Part shown: positions 1 through 8,323 of the stretch, piece by piece
Layout of the letters: each line of letters starts with the position of its first letter
Position numbering within the stretch: position 1 is the stretch's first letter
NCBI GenBank assembly: GCA_021805565.1
Contig: JAJZFA010000002.1
Location: 1-34,844, forward strand
From: Pseudomonadota bacterium
Lineage (GTDB): Bacteria; Pseudomonadota; Alphaproteobacteria; Acetobacterales; Acetobacteraceae
Direction of reading: 5' to 3'
Length of the DNA stretch: 34,844 nt
Notes under the pieces: model-generated
Database searches by the model: none
Told to the model about the DNA's origin: nothing
What the model saw: the letters and a program-made list of their open reading frames with translations, nothing else
Made by a program: the position numbers and the translations under genes

Positions 1-98
1 GAATCCCAATCCGGAGCTTTTGCGAATCCCCCATTTAGAGGTGAAGTGACGGTTCAGCTTACCTGTTGCATTTCGGACTCATCGGCATAACCGCGAGC

Positions 99-111
99 GC
101 GACTCAGTCGC
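99..111. promoter_or_regulatory. Near-perfect 13-base palindrome, possible operator
   Basis: The sequence GCGACTCAGTCGC is two 6-base arms around one central base. It lies upstream of a TTGACA-like element and about 70 bases before the D-glutamate cyclase start. Its shape, and the following CATTGAGAA, resemble some GC-rich Fur-type iron boxes. That is only a visual resemblance. It could serve a leftward gene outside the window. Confidence 0.25.
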
Positions 112-133
112 ATTGAGAACTGCTGGTTGCGCG

Positions 134-160
134 TTGACATCATGCACTTTAGCGTACTCA
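134..160 (+). promoter_or_regulatory. Possible sigma-70-type promoter for the D-glutamate cyclase pair
   Basis: A perfect TTGACA -35 hexamer (134-139) is followed after 15 bases by TACTCA (155-160), a poor -10 match with short spacing. It sits just upstream of the first gene's Shine-Dalgarno GGAG and start at 182. The -35 is convincing and the -10 is not. Confidence 0.3.
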
Positions 161-181
161 GGTAAGCCATGGAGACCGGTT

Positions 182-982
182 ATGAACGCTGTCGCCGACG
201 GGCGTGTAAAAGAAGGCGAGCGGGAAAGACGGCGCATCCGCGCGGGCGGGTTTACCGGCCCGACATCCGGTCTGGCGCCCGGCAACGTGCAGGCGAATCT
301 GGTGATCTTGCCGAAAGCCCTGGCGCACGACTTTCTCCGGTTCGCTCAGGCTAATCCCAAGCCCTGCCCGGTTCTGGCCGTGTCCGACCCCGGCGATCCG
401 CGTTTCCCGTCGTTGGGGGCGGACCTGGATATCCGCACCGACCTGCCGCTGTACCGCGTGTGGCGGCATGGCGAACTTGTGTCCGAACCCACCGATATCC
501 GCGACGTGTGGCGCGACGATCTGGTCGGCTTTGCCATCGGATGTTCGTTCTCTTTCGAGGAAGCGTTGATCGAGGACGGGATCGAAATGCGGCACATCGC
601 CCTCGGAACCAACGTGCCGATGTACCGGACAAATATCCCGTGCGTGCCGGCCGGGGTGTTCGCCGGGCCGCTGGTGGTGTCCATGCGGCCGTTGAAACCG
701 GCCGCCGCGATCCGGGCGGTGCAGATCACAACGCGGTTTCCATCGGTGCATGGCGCGCCGGTGCATCTGGGGTTTCCCGCGTCGATCGGGATCGCCGACA
801 TCGCGAAACCCGATTACGGCGACGCGGTGCCTGTCGGTCCGGACGAGTTGCCGGTGTTCTGGGCCTGCGGTGTAACGCCGCAGGCGGCGATCGCGCAGGT
901 CAGGCCGGAATTCTGCATCACCCATGCGCCGGGGCGGATGCTGATCGCCGATTTGCGGAACACGTCCCTGGCCGCGCTATAG
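182..982 (+). CDS. D-glutamate cyclase-like putative hydro-lyase (DUF1445 half)
   Basis: 266 aa, cytosolic, no signal peptide. The DUF1445/YcsI signature is clear in the middle: [14 protein letters not shown], then [16 protein letters not shown], then G-P-x-V-V-S-M-R-P. The family is annotated as putative hydro-lyase. In animals the domain forms the N-terminal part of mitochondrial DGLUCY, which converts D-glutamate to 5-oxo-D-proline. I chose ATG 182 because GGAG lies six bases upstream; an in-frame ATG at 113 has no comparable site. The next gene, 20 bases downstream, encodes the DUF4392 domain found in the C-terminal part of DGLUCY, so the two products probably act together. The family is certain; the D-glutamate activity is inferred from DGLUCY. 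Confidence 0.88.
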   Translation: MNAVADGRVKEGERERRRIRAGGFTGPTSGLAPGNVQANLVILPKALAHDFLRFAQANPKPCPVLAVSDPGDPRFPSLGADLDIRTDLPLYRVWRHGELVSEPTDIRDVWRDDLVGFAIGCSFSFEEALIEDGIEMRHIALGTNVPMYRTNIPCVPAGVFAGPLVVSMRPLKPAAAIRAVQITTRFPSVHGAPVHLGFPASIGIADIAKPDYGDAVPVGPDELPVFWACGVTPQAAIAQVRPEFCITHAPGRMLIADLRNTSLAAL

Positions 983-1002
983 CGTTTGCCTGGCCGGCTT
1001 CC

Positions 1003-1884
1003 ATGGAATCCCAGATTGGCCGGATCGAAACCCTGATCCACCGCGACGTAGGGCGCGGAATGGACGCGGTTTTCGCGGCAACGCGAGGCGGCTTGTGGGG
1101 CGCGGCCACCGCCTTGGCCGCAACGCCTACCCCGGCCATTGGCCTGATCACGGGATTTTTCATCCCGAACGCCGATCCGCCCGCCGCCGAGACCGACGGC
1201 CCCGCCGCCGTCGCCCTCATCGCGCTCGGTTTTCTCCAGGCCGGACTGACGTGCCGGCTGGCGACCGACACGATTTGCCAATCCGCTTGTCGCGCGGCGC
1301 TGGACGCGGCCGGCGCGGGCTGTGTGCCGATCGACGCGGTAGCACCCGGCGGCGAGGTGGACACGCTGACCGACCGGTGGCGAGAAGCCGGAATCGATTG
1401 GGCGATTGCCATCGAGCGCTGCGGCCCCGCAGCGGATGGCCGGATACGCAATATGCGGGGCGCCGAGATCACCCAATGGGTGGCGTCGCTGGACCGTCTG
1501 TTCGGTGCCGGGCCGTGGCGCACCATCGGGATCGGCGATGGGGGGAACGAACTCGGCATGGGCAACGTGTCGGTCGCGGCCGGTTTGAAACTGGGGGATG
1601 TCGCCCGGTGCACGGTGCCGGCGGATTTCCTGATCGCGGCGGGCGTGTCGCATTGGGGCGCTTACGCGATGCTGGCGGCGCTGGCGTTGCTGCGCCCGGA
1701 CTGGTCCGCCGCCATGCTGTCAGGATTGGATCCGGCGCTGGACCGGGCAGTGGTGGAGGCGATGGTGCGGGACGGGCCGGCCGTCGATGGTGTTTCATTG
1801 CGGCGGGAAGCCACCATCGATGGGCTGGCGATGGCGGAGCATGGGGAGGTTATGGAGGCGGTTCGCGCGCTGGTTGGCCGGTAG
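1003..1884 (+). CDS. D-glutamate cyclase-like C-terminal domain protein (DUF4392)
   Basis: 293 aa. The N-terminal third contains T-G-F-F-I-P followed by P-P-A-A-E-T-D-G-P, and the centre contains G-D-G-G-N-E-L-G-M-G-N, both typical of the DUF4392 domain that forms the C-terminal half of DGLUCY. ATG 1003 is the first start after the upstream stop and leaves a 20-base gap, so the two genes are very likely one transcript. The reading frame is open far upstream (to 460), but that part overlaps the DUF1445 gene and does not resemble the family. The Asp/Gly-rich motif may bind substrate or metal, which is inference. I am confident of the family and less so of the exact activity. Confidence 0.85.
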   Translation: MESQIGRIETLIHRDVGRGMDAVFAATRGGLWGAATALAATPTPAIGLITGFFIPNADPPAAETDGPAAVALIALGFLQAGLTCRLATDTICQSACRAALDAAGAGCVPIDAVAPGGEVDTLTDRWREAGIDWAIAIERCGPAADGRIRNMRGAEITQWVASLDRLFGAGPWRTIGIGDGGNELGMGNVSVAAGLKLGDVARCTVPADFLIAAGVSHWGAYAMLAALALLRPDWSAAMLSGLDPALDRAVVEAMVRDGPAVDGVSLRREATIDGLAMAEHGEVMEAVRALVGR

Positions 1885-1958
1885 GGCAGGGCGAATGTCC
1901 GATCCCCAATGGCGCGTGAGCGCCGGCTGGCCCACTGCCGAAACGACCGGCCCGCGGC

Positions 1959-2276
1959 CTAAACCCGCAGCGCCGCCAGGATCGCCGACCGTACGGCTTC
2001 CGGTTGGTTTTCCACGGCGGTGGCGACGGCGCGCATTTGGCCGCGCAGCGCATAGACCTGATCCAGCAGCGACAGCACCAGCGGGATCGTTTCGTCGCGC
2101 ACGTCCATTGCGTCGCGAAAATCGCGGATCAGGCGCACGCGGGCGATATCGATGTCCTGGAACACCCAGTCCGGTTCCGCGCCGTCCGGCCGCACCCAGC
2201 CGCGTTGCACCCAGGCGTGCAGGTCGCTTTCCGGCAAGCCGGGGAACAGCGCGACGACGGCGGTGAAGCGCATCAT
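1959..2276 (-). CDS. cbpM: Chaperone modulator CbpM
   Basis: 105 aa. MerR-like N-terminal helices (residues about 15-55, with LHAWVQRGWVRPDG and then a D-I-A-R-V-R-L-I-R-D segment) are followed by a helical tail, matching the CbpM family. In E. coli CbpM binds the J-domain of CbpA and blocks its stimulation of DnaK. The start overlaps the cbpA stop codon (ATGA, 2273-2276), so translation is probably coupled and the antagonist is made with its target. Alternative: another MerR-like helical protein, but the cbpA partner makes CbpM the best reading. Confidence 0.85.
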   Translation of the reverse strand: MMRFTAVVALFPGLPESDLHAWVQRGWVRPDGAEPDWVFQDIDIARVRLIRDFRDAMDVRDETIPLVLSLLDQVYALRGQMRAVATAVENQPEAVRSAILAALRV

Positions 2277-3166
2277 GGTTCGTCCCTCGGCGTGGCGGTT
2301 CCCTTCGGGGTCCAGGTTTTCAGGAACGCGGCCAATTCCGGTTCGTCGCCGGGCGGCAGCACGACCTGAAGCCGCACGAACTGATGGCCCTGGCGGATGC
2401 CTTTGCCGCGCAGCCGCAATCGCGTGCCGGTGCCGGACCCCGGCGGGATGGACAGCCGCACCGACCCATGGATGGTGGGCACTTCCAGGGACGTACCGAG
2501 CACGGCTTCTTTCAGGGATACTGGTACGTCCGTTACGATATCGTCGCCGTCGCGATGGAAGCGCGGATCGGGGGCTACAGTAATCTCGATCAGCGCATCG
2601 CCGGCCGGCGCTCCGTTGAAGCCCGGCCCGCCCTGGCCGCGCAGCCGCAGGACGTGGCCGTCCTCGGTTCCCGGCGGAATACGTACATCCAGCGTCTTGC
2701 CGTCCGGCAATTCCAGCCGGCGGGTGGTGCCGGACGCGGCATCGACAAAGCTGACGGTCAGCGAATACTGCATGTCGCGGCCGGATCGGGGTTGGCCGCT
2801 GGCGCCCCAGTCGGAACGCCGGCCCGCCTGACCGAACTGCCGGGCGAAAAACGCTTCCAGATCTTCCTGGCTGAACCCGCCGGCCGGTTCGTACCGGTCC
2901 TGGCCCGGCGTGTCGCGATAATAGGGGCGCCGGGGTGGAACGTCGTGTCCGGCGGCGTCGATCTCGCCGCGATCGAACCGGGCGCGCTTGTCCTTGTCGG
3001 ACAGCAATTCATGGGCGGCGCTGATTTCTCCGAATTTCGCGGCGGCATTGGGCTGCCCTGGGTTAACATCGGGGTGATGCTTTTTCGCCAGCTTGCGATA
3101 GGCCGCCCGGATGGCCGATTCGTCGGCGGTGCGCTGAATGCCAAGGATTTCATATGGGTCTGTCAT
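2273..3166 (-). CDS. cbpA: Curved-DNA-binding-type J-domain co-chaperone (type II DnaJ, CbpA)
   Basis: 297 aa. The J-domain covers residues 1-70, with the HPD motif at 31-33 that stimulates the DnaK ATPase. A Gly/Phe-poor linker follows. Two DnaJ C-terminal beta-domains run from about residue 130 to 290, the second holding G-T-G-T-R-L-R-L-R-G-K-G. There is no CxxCxGxG zinc region, so it is the class II/CbpA form and not DnaJ itself. It acts in the cytosol as a DnaK co-chaperone, and E. coli CbpA also binds curved DNA. It overlaps cbpM by four bases and starts 34 bases after the crotonase gene ends, so the three may share a transcript. Confidence 0.9.
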   Translation of the reverse strand: MTDPYEILGIQRTADESAIRAAYRKLAKKHHPDVNPGQPNAAAKFGEISAAHELLSDKDKRARFDRGEIDAAGHDVPPRRPYYRDTPGQDRYEPAGGFSQEDLEAFFARQFGQAGRRSDWGASGQPRSGRDMQYSLTVSFVDAASGTTRRLELPDGKTLDVRIPPGTEDGHVLRLRGQGGPGFNGAPAGDALIEITVAPDPRFHRDGDDIVTDVPVSLKEAVLGTSLEVPTIHGSVRLSIPPGSGTGTRLRLRGKGIRQGHQFVRLQVVLPPGDEPELAAFLKTWTPKGTATPRDEP

Positions 3167-3200
3167 CGGTGCGAAATACGTAGAGAGAAGCCCGCGCCGA

Positions 3201-3977
3201 TCAAGTGCCGGTCCAATGCGGCTGACGTTTTGTCAAAAAGGCATCGATACCTTCCGCGGCATCGCGGGCGAGCATGTTCCTGGTCATGACCCCGGATGCG
3301 TAATCGTAGGCCGCGTCCAAATCCATGTCCGCTTGCCGGTAGAACGCTTCCTTGCCGATTGCCACGGTCAGCGGGCTTTTGGCGGCGATTTGTCCGGCCA
3401 GCGCGGCGGTGGCCGCGACTAACTCCGCTTCCGGCACGACCCTGTTGATCAGCCCGAGTTCCCTGGCTCGGACGGCCGGCACCATGTCGCCGGTCAGCAG
3501 CATTTCCATCGCCGCCTTACGGCCGACGGCACGCGAAAGAGCGACCATGGGGGTGGAGCAGAACAAGCCGATATTCACGCCGGGGGTGGCAAAGCGCGCG
3601 GTGTCGGCGGCGATGGCCAGATCGGCGGACGCGACCAACTGACAACCGGCGGCGGTGGCGATGCCATGCACCCGCGCGATCACCGGTTTCGGCAGGCGCA
3701 CGATGCGCCGCATAAGGCGGGAGCACAGGGCGAACACCGCCTCATACGCCTCTTTCGACGGGGTGGCGCGCATTTCGCGCAAGTCGTGGCCGGCGCAGAA
3801 GGCCGGCCCGTTGGCCGCGAGGATGACGACCCTTATCGAGGCATCGTCCGCTATGGCGGCCAGTTCGGCGTCCAGTGCCTCCATGAGGCCGATCGACAGG
3901 GCGTTGCGGGCATCCGGGCGATTCAGGGTTAGCGTGGCGACCGCATCGCTGTCGTGCCGAAGAAGGATTTGGGTCAT
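3201..3977 (-). CDS. Enoyl-CoA hydratase/isomerase family protein, ECHDC3-like
   Basis: 258 aa, one crotonase domain. The first oxyanion-hole region is intact (FCAGHDLREM, residues 60-69), as is the second (HGIATAAGCQL, 104-114). Both catalytic glutamates of classical hydratases are missing: the position after GC is Gln113 and the Glu of the usual PE motif is Gly133 (TPGVN). The A-A-G-C-Q-L-V-A-S pattern and F-C-S-T-P after the Gly closely match ECHDC3, a crotonase relative of unclear activity. I placed the start at ATG 3977 because the fold begins there; the longer open frame to 4214 runs back over the divergent thioesterase gene. The two genes are 31 bases apart, so their promoters must be compact or shared. 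Confidence 0.85.
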   Translation of the reverse strand: MTQILLRHDSDAVATLTLNRPDARNALSIGLMEALDAELAAIADDASIRVVILAANGPAFCAGHDLREMRATPSKEAYEAVFALCSRLMRRIVRLPKPVIARVHGIATAAGCQLVASADLAIAADTARFATPGVNIGLFCSTPMVALSRAVGRKAAMEMLLTGDMVPAVRARELGLINRVVPEAELVAATAALAGQIAAKSPLTVAIGKEAFYRQADMDLDAAYDYASGVMTRNMLARDAAEGIDAFLTKRQPHWTGT

Positions 3978-4008
3978 GATCGCGCCACGATAGCAGAAGG
4001 ATGAAGAT

Positions 4009-4401
4009 ATGCCGAATAGCGGTTCCGCGCCGGTTGGCGAATTGTCGCTGCGCACCGTGGCGATGCCGGCCGATACCAATCCGACAGGCGATATTTTCGG
4101 CGGCTGGATCATGTCGCTGATGGATCTGGCGGCCGGCATGGCGGCGGGAACCCGGGCGAAGGGGCGGGTGGCGACAGCGGCTGTTTCGAACCTCAGCTTC
4201 CTGCAGCCGGTCAAAGTCGGCGACGTGGTCTGCGTTTATACGAACATCGCCAAAACTGGCCGGACGTCGATCACGGTGGGTGTGGAAGCCTATGTGCTGC
4301 GGCTCAACCAAGGCGAGCGGGTAAGGGTGACGGCGGCGGAAATCGTCATGGTGGCGGTCGATGACCATGGAGTCCCGCGACCGTTGCCGCCAGTGGACTG
4401 A
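4009..4401 (+). CDS. YciA-like acyl-CoA thioesterase
   Basis: 130 aa, one hotdog domain. Residues 24-40 read D-T-N-P-T-G-D-I-F-G-G-W-I-M-S-L-M-D, the YciA-type signature, including the active-site Asp in the helix after GGW. The family hydrolyses medium- and long-chain acyl-CoA to free acid and CoA in the cytosol. The length is normal for the family. It is divergent from the ECHDC3-like gene, which also handles acyl-CoA, and convergent with copA, separated from it by the tandem repeats at 4516-4645. Confidence 0.9.
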   Translation: MPNSGSAPVGELSLRTVAMPADTNPTGDIFGGWIMSLMDLAAGMAAGTRAKGRVATAAVSNLSFLQPVKVGDVVCVYTNIAKTGRTSITVGVEAYVLRLNQGERVRVTAAEIVMVAVDDHGVPRPLPPVD

Positions 4402-4515
4402 GGCAGGCGCGGCGTCCCAGGGGGCGACAGGCAAAGAGGAACAAACGATAGGCCGGCCGGCGCCCGAACCGCCCGACCATGCACAACACAGGTCTCCGGA
4501 TGCGCGGGCGCTCGC

Positions 4516-4578
4516 CTTAGGCGACGCTGGCAAGCAGGTGCGTCAGCACGCCAGCAAAGTTGCCGTGCGAAATATGAG
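4516..4578 (+). repeat. 63-base repeat, copy 1 of a dispersed REP-like family
   Basis: The unit runs from CTTAGGCGACGCTGG to the next CTTAGG. It holds nested inverted repeats: GCTGGC (4526-4531) with GCCAGC (4550-4555), and inside it GTGC-gtca-GCAC (4538-4549), so the transcript could fold into a long hairpin. A second copy follows directly. Two more lie in reverse orientation at 34670 and 34784, about 30 kb away. It sits between the convergent thioesterase and copA genes. Confidence 0.85.
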
Positions 4579-4645
4579 CTTAGGCGACGCTGGCAAGCGG
4601 TGCGTCAGCACGCCAGCAAAGTTGTCTTGTAAAACATGATTTTAG
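4579..4645 (+). repeat. 63-base repeat, copy 2, overlapping the end of copA
   Basis: Direct tandem copy of the preceding unit, one base shorter in the loop side (AAGCGGTG against AAGCAGGTG). The tail diverges to TGTAAAACATGATTTTAG, closer to the right-end copies (CATGTTTT in reverse). The copA stop codon (4642-4644) lies in this tail, so the element abuts or overlaps a gene end and may act as the 3' hairpin for both convergent transcripts. Confidence 0.85.
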
Positions 4646-6786
4646 GACCGCCAGCGCCGTAACAACAGGGCGTTCGCCACGACGCTGACCGACGACAGCG
4701 CCATCGCCCCGCCCGCCACCATCGGGCTTAGATAGCCGAACGCCGCAAGCGGTATGCCCAATACGTTATAGGCGAATGCCCAGAACAGGCCCTGCCAGAT
4801 TTTGCGCGTCGTCCGCCGGGACACTTCGATCGCGTCCGCCACCAGCGCCAGATCGCCGCGCATCAGCGTGATGCCGGCGGTTTCCATCGCCACGTCCGTT
4901 CCACCCGCCATGGCGATGCCGATATCGGCCGCCGCCAGGGCGGGGGCGTCGTTGATCCCGTCCCCCACCATCGCCACCACGGACCCGTTCGCCCGCAGCG
5001 CCGACACCGCCGCGGCCTTGTCCGCGGGCAAAATCCCCGCATGCACGCTCTCGATCCCGGTTTGGCGGGCCACCGCGCTCGCCGGCCCCTCGCCATCGCC
5101 GGTTAGCATGACGGTGTGCAATCCCAGTGCGTGCAACCGGCCGATCGCCGCCCGTGCGCCTGGCTTCACCGTATCGGCAAATCCCAGCACGGCCAGCAGT
5201 TGCCCCGGTTCGGCCAGAAAGGACACGGTCTGCCCTTGCGCCGCCATCGCCTCCGCTTCCGGCAAATCGACGGCGATTCCGTTGTCGGTCATCAGGCGGG
5301 CATTGCCCAGCAACAGCGACCGCCCGTCCACCGTTCCGGTCACGCCGCGCCCGGCCAACGCCCGGAAATCCGTCATACCGGGCAGCGCCAGCCCGCCGGC
5401 CGCCACACGCACCGCCTCGGCCAGCGGATGCTCGCTTCCGGCCTGCAAGGCCGCCGCGTCCGCCAGAAAACGCGCCGGCTCGATCCGGACCAGCGACGGT
5501 TTTCCCAATGTCAGCGTGCCGGTCTTGTCGAACGCGACCACCCGCACCGCGTGCGCCCGTTCCAGCGCCGCCGCGTCGCGGATCAAAATCCCCCGGCGCG
5601 CGGCCATCCCGGTGCCGACCATGATCGCCGTCGGTGTCGCCAGTCCCAGCGCGCACGGACAGGCGATGACCAGCACCGACACGGCGTTCAAAATCGCGGC
5701 GGACGCCGTCGCTCCGGCCGCCAGCCATCCGATCAGTGTCGCCAGCGCGATCGCCAGCACCACCGGTACGAACACCGCGCTGACCCGGTCCGCCAATCGC
5801 TGAACCGGCGCTTTCGAGGCTTGCGCGTCCTCCACCAGCCGCACGATCCGGGCCAGCATCGTCTCCGCGCCGATCGCGGTGGTTTCGATCAGCAGCAGCC
5901 CATCGGTGTCGATCGACCCAGCCGCGACGGAATCGCCGACGGTATGGTCCACCGGCAGGCTTTCCCCGGTCAGCATGGACGCATCGATCGCCGCGCTGCC
6001 TTCCCGGATGCGCCCATCGACCGGAATACGCTCCCCAGGCCGGACAATCACCAGATCGCCATGGCGTAACGCGGCGACCGGCACGTCGGTATCCACCCCG
6101 TCGCGCCGGACCCGGGCCGTAACCGGGCGCAGCCGCATCAGCGCGTTCAGCGCGGTCGCGGTGCCGCGTCGCGCCCGAGCCTCCAGGACCTTGCCGGCCA
6201 GAATGAAGGTAATTAGCATCGCCGAGGAATCGAAATACAGCCCGTGCGCGTGGCCGGTTCGCAGCCATAGCCATGTGGACAGACCCCAGGCGGCGGTGGT
6301 CCCCAGCGCCACCAGCAGGTCCATGTTGCCCGACAACGCCCTCGCCGCGTTCCAGCCCGCGCGGTAAAAGCGTGCTCCGAACCAGAACTGCACGACCGAG
6401 GCCAGCGCGAACTGCGTCCACCCCGGCAGCATCCAGGCCGGGACCACCATGCCGGCCAGCAGCGGCAGCGTCAGCACGGCGGCGCCAATCAGATGAAACA
6501 GATCGCGCCGGACCCCAGGCGTGTGGTCCGCGGGTGGCGCCTCCGGCTGGATTTCCGTGGCGCCATAACCGGCCTTCGTGACCGCCGCGATCAATTTCGC
6601 CGGATCGGGCGCAAGGCCGGTCACCTGGGCGCGTTCGGTCGCCAGGTTAACCGAGGCGCTGGTGACGCCCGGCACCCGCGACAACACTTTTTCGATGCGC
6701 CCGGCGCACGACGCGCAGGTCATGCCGGCGATGGCGAGATCGATTGTCCCGGCGCGGGTTCTGGCAGGTTCGACAGGAGCGTTCAT
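4642..6786 (-). CDS. copA: Cu(+)-exporting P1B-type ATPase
   Basis: 714 aa inner-membrane pump that exports cytosolic copper(I). In order: one N-terminal heavy-metal domain with GMTCASC (CxxC at residues 24-27); paired membrane helices; the actuator TGES; the transmembrane CPC metal site in [12 protein letters not shown]; the phosphorylation motif DKTGT; the SEHPLA motif typical of P1B pumps; and GDGINDAP in the hinge. The CPC plus a CxxC domain points to Cu(I)/Ag(I). I chose ATG 6786 because the heavy-metal domain begins about 15 residues later; the frame stays open to 6918 but that part looks non-coding. I saw no obvious CueR-type operator upstream. The last codons overlap a repeat copy. 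Confidence 0.95.
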   Translation of the reverse strand: MNAPVEPARTRAGTIDLAIAGMTCASCAGRIEKVLSRVPGVTSASVNLATERAQVTGLAPDPAKLIAAVTKAGYGATEIQPEAPPADHTPGVRRDLFHLIGAAVLTLPLLAGMVVPAWMLPGWTQFALASVVQFWFGARFYRAGWNAARALSGNMDLLVALGTTAAWGLSTWLWLRTGHAHGLYFDSSAMLITFILAGKVLEARARRGTATALNALMRLRPVTARVRRDGVDTDVPVAALRHGDLVIVRPGERIPVDGRIREGSAAIDASMLTGESLPVDHTVGDSVAAGSIDTDGLLLIETTAIGAETMLARIVRLVEDAQASKAPVQRLADRVSAVFVPVVLAIALATLIGWLAAGATASAAILNAVSVLVIACPCALGLATPTAIMVGTGMAARRGILIRDAAALERAHAVRVVAFDKTGTLTLGKPSLVRIEPARFLADAAALQAGSEHPLAEAVRVAAGGLALPGMTDFRALAGRGVTGTVDGRSLLLGNARLMTDNGIAVDLPEAEAMAAQGQTVSFLAEPGQLLAVLGFADTVKPGARAAIGRLHALGLHTVMLTGDGEGPASAVARQTGIESVHAGILPADKAAAVSALRANGSVVAMVGDGINDAPALAAADIGIAMAGGTDVAMETAGITLMRGDLALVADAIEVSRRTTRKIWQGLFWAFAYNVLGIPLAAFGYLSPMVAGGAMALSSVSVVANALLLRRWRS

Positions 6787-7036
6787 GGTGCAAGATAAGG
6801 GGACGCGGCGCCGGTCTATCAACATCTTAGCGGAGGCGGGGGCATCGATCACCATGATGGCCGGGATCAATGGCGGCAACGTGCGGGTGGGGCTGGAAGG
6901 CAGCCGGTACATCGGCAAGGGGCCGATCGGAACGAGCTTAAGGACAAAATCGCCGTCATCGGCGTTGGGAACGCGAAATATCGGCCGTCCGGATCGGTGT
7001 GCGCGCTACTATCTGACCCCCGCGGACAAACCAGAT

Positions 7037-7549
7037 TTACGTGCGGGCCGTGTCGCTATCGTCTCGGGTCGGCCGGACGACCCACTTTCTCTTGAACGGG
7101 TTATAGATGCCCGGAAGGGGGTAAGCCTCATGGATCTGCTCAAAGTGTGCGACGTTGCCGGTCGCAACGATGGCCCCCTCGCTAATCGCGATTGATGCGA
7201 TCGCAAGGTCGGCGGGAGTTTTGGTGTTTTTCTGTCGTGGGTCGGCGATCAGGAAGTTCCGCAGGTTGGCCGTCTCGTGCATTTTCGCGAGAAGCATCGC
7301 TGCCGGAATGCCGAGTGGTATGATATTCATGCCACCAACCGCCAGCAACGAAGTCAGCCAACGCTGGGTTTCCCCGGCGTAATTTGGCTGATTTGGCATT
7401 TGACGCTCGATTCCGCACTGGATCTCTGCGACAGTGATCACTGTAGTGGCTAGGTCGGCCGCCGCGGTTGTCTGGACCCATGCCTGTACCGCAGGCGATT
7501 TCTTTTCCTTGCGCAGGTTGCTCAGGACATCGGTGTCAAGAATGAACAC
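7037..7549 (-). CDS. vapC: PIN-domain ribonuclease toxin, VapC family
   Basis: 170 aa from a GTG start. PIN-domain acidic residues appear in order: Asp near the start in FILDTDVLS, Glu in VAEIQCGIE, Asp in TPADLAIAS, and the late ATGNVAHF segment. VapC toxins are Mg-dependent RNases that cut tRNA or rRNA. GTG 7549 was chosen because it begins right at the PIN strand, follows the antitoxin stop (7551-7553) by one base and has GAGAAG upstream; an in-frame ATG at 7597 would give an N-terminal extension overlapping the antitoxin. The pair is bordered by copA and a transposase fragment, which fits horizontal arrival. Confidence 0.85.
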   Translation of the reverse strand: MFILDTDVLSNLRKEKKSPAVQAWVQTTAAADLATTVITVAEIQCGIERQMPNQPNYAGETQRWLTSLLAVGGMNIIPLGIPAAMLLAKMHETANLRNFLIADPRQKNTKTPADLAIASIAISEGAIVATGNVAHFEQIHEAYPLPGIYNPFKRKWVVRPTRDDSDTART

Positions 7550-7550
7550 G

Positions 7551-7820
7551 TCAATCTTCTCTGCGGCGCGAAAGAAAGTCGGGGAAATCGCGGCGTACAT
7601 CCAGAAGAATGCGATCGAACTCATCCTCGCCCTCTCCTGAATAGCCCCGGTTCAGCAGAAACGTCTTGATATTCGGCTTTGTGGATTCGAAGTAATCCTT
7701 CGACACCAAGACCACCTTCTTTCCGTCCCGCCGCTCAATAAGCTGAGGCTCTCCATCAACCGCCGCGTCAACAAGGTCACCGAATTTATGCCGCGCTTCG
7801 CTGGATTGCCAGGTTCGCAT
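7551..7820 (-). CDS. Phd/YefM-family antitoxin paired with VapC
   Basis: 89 aa. The N-terminal half (W-Q-S-S-E-A-R-x-K-F-G-D-L-V-D-A-A, then P-Q-L-I-E-R-R-D-G-K-K-V-V-L-V-S) is the Phd/YefM DNA-binding dimer fold. The charged C-terminal half should wrap the toxin. It sits immediately upstream of the toxin gene, the standard order, and probably represses its own operon. There is an AAAGGGAGAAGAGGG stretch before the ATG at 7820, a strong ribosome-binding site. Confidence 0.85.
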   Translation of the reverse strand: MRTWQSSEARHKFGDLVDAAVDGEPQLIERRDGKKVVLVSKDYFESTKPNIKTFLLNRGYSGEGEDEFDRILLDVRRDFPDFLSRRRED

Positions 7821-7895
7821 CCCTCTTCTCCCTTTGCTAATTCGATAGCGTACCGCAAGGCACGAAATGTCAACTGAAAAGTCATTAAATGTGAC

Positions 7896-8096
7896 TTATG
7901 GCGGGGAGGCACCGGACCGCCCTGGGGTCGGATAGATACCAGCGGTCAAGGTATTGCGATCCAAGGTGCCCGAGGCGCCTCCGGCAACGCCCGCTGGCTG
8001 GCTGAACTCCGGCCGCTCAGAGCGGCTGAGAATGTCCGGGATACGCATCCGATGTATTCCTTCGTGAAAGCGTGCCCGATCCATGATGTCCTCCAA
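7896..8096 (-). pseudogene. Probable transposase N-terminal fragment (IS remnant)
   Basis: A 66-residue open frame beginning MEDIMDRARFHEGIHRMR. The first 35-40 residues (about 7977-8096) resemble the N-terminus of helix-turn-helix transposases that start with an M-D-R-x-R-F-x-x-G-I-x-x-M-R pattern followed by an R-x-E-x-x-x-L-S-Q-x-x-A-A-x-x-L-G helix. Here the helix reads PEFSQPAGVAGG and then turns into unrelated sequence, so no catalytic domain remains. Just upstream (8098-8130) is CCAGAATTGG plus a GACCGGACACTTTA stretch that could be an element end. Assignment rests on memory of such sequences and is tentative. Confidence 0.4.
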
Positions 8097-8323
8097 TTCT
8101 GGAGGGCAATATGACCGGACACTTTACGAGCTAACCACATTCGCGATTCCGCCGTTGCAATCGCCGTCAATCCATGGTTCAAACCCCGCTTTCCCTGCCG
8201 GGCGCGACGGCATCGCACCCGGCTATGCCTGCATGTCCACCGTTCCTTCGGCCCATCCGGGTCGGCGTCGGGCATGAGACCAAATCCGGTCGGGGGCAGA
8301 GACAAGCCATAGGGGGTTCATCC

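Noticed and set aside
460-1884. A 474-codon open frame covering both D-glutamate cyclase genes
   Set aside because: Only the part after ATG 1003 resembles DUF4392. The first 180 codons are the shifted frame of the DUF1445 gene.
2384-3289. Long plus-strand open frame opposite cbpA
   Set aside because: It is the antisense of a clear DnaJ-family gene; GC-rich DNA keeps such frames open. No domain is visible.
4516-4645. CRISPR array
   Set aside because: Only two directly abutting units with internal palindromes and no spacers; no cas genes.
6787-7036. A gene between copA and vapC (plus-strand frame 6578-7195)
   Set aside because: It runs mostly antisense to copA and then through vapC, with no domain, and the sequence here looks intergenic.
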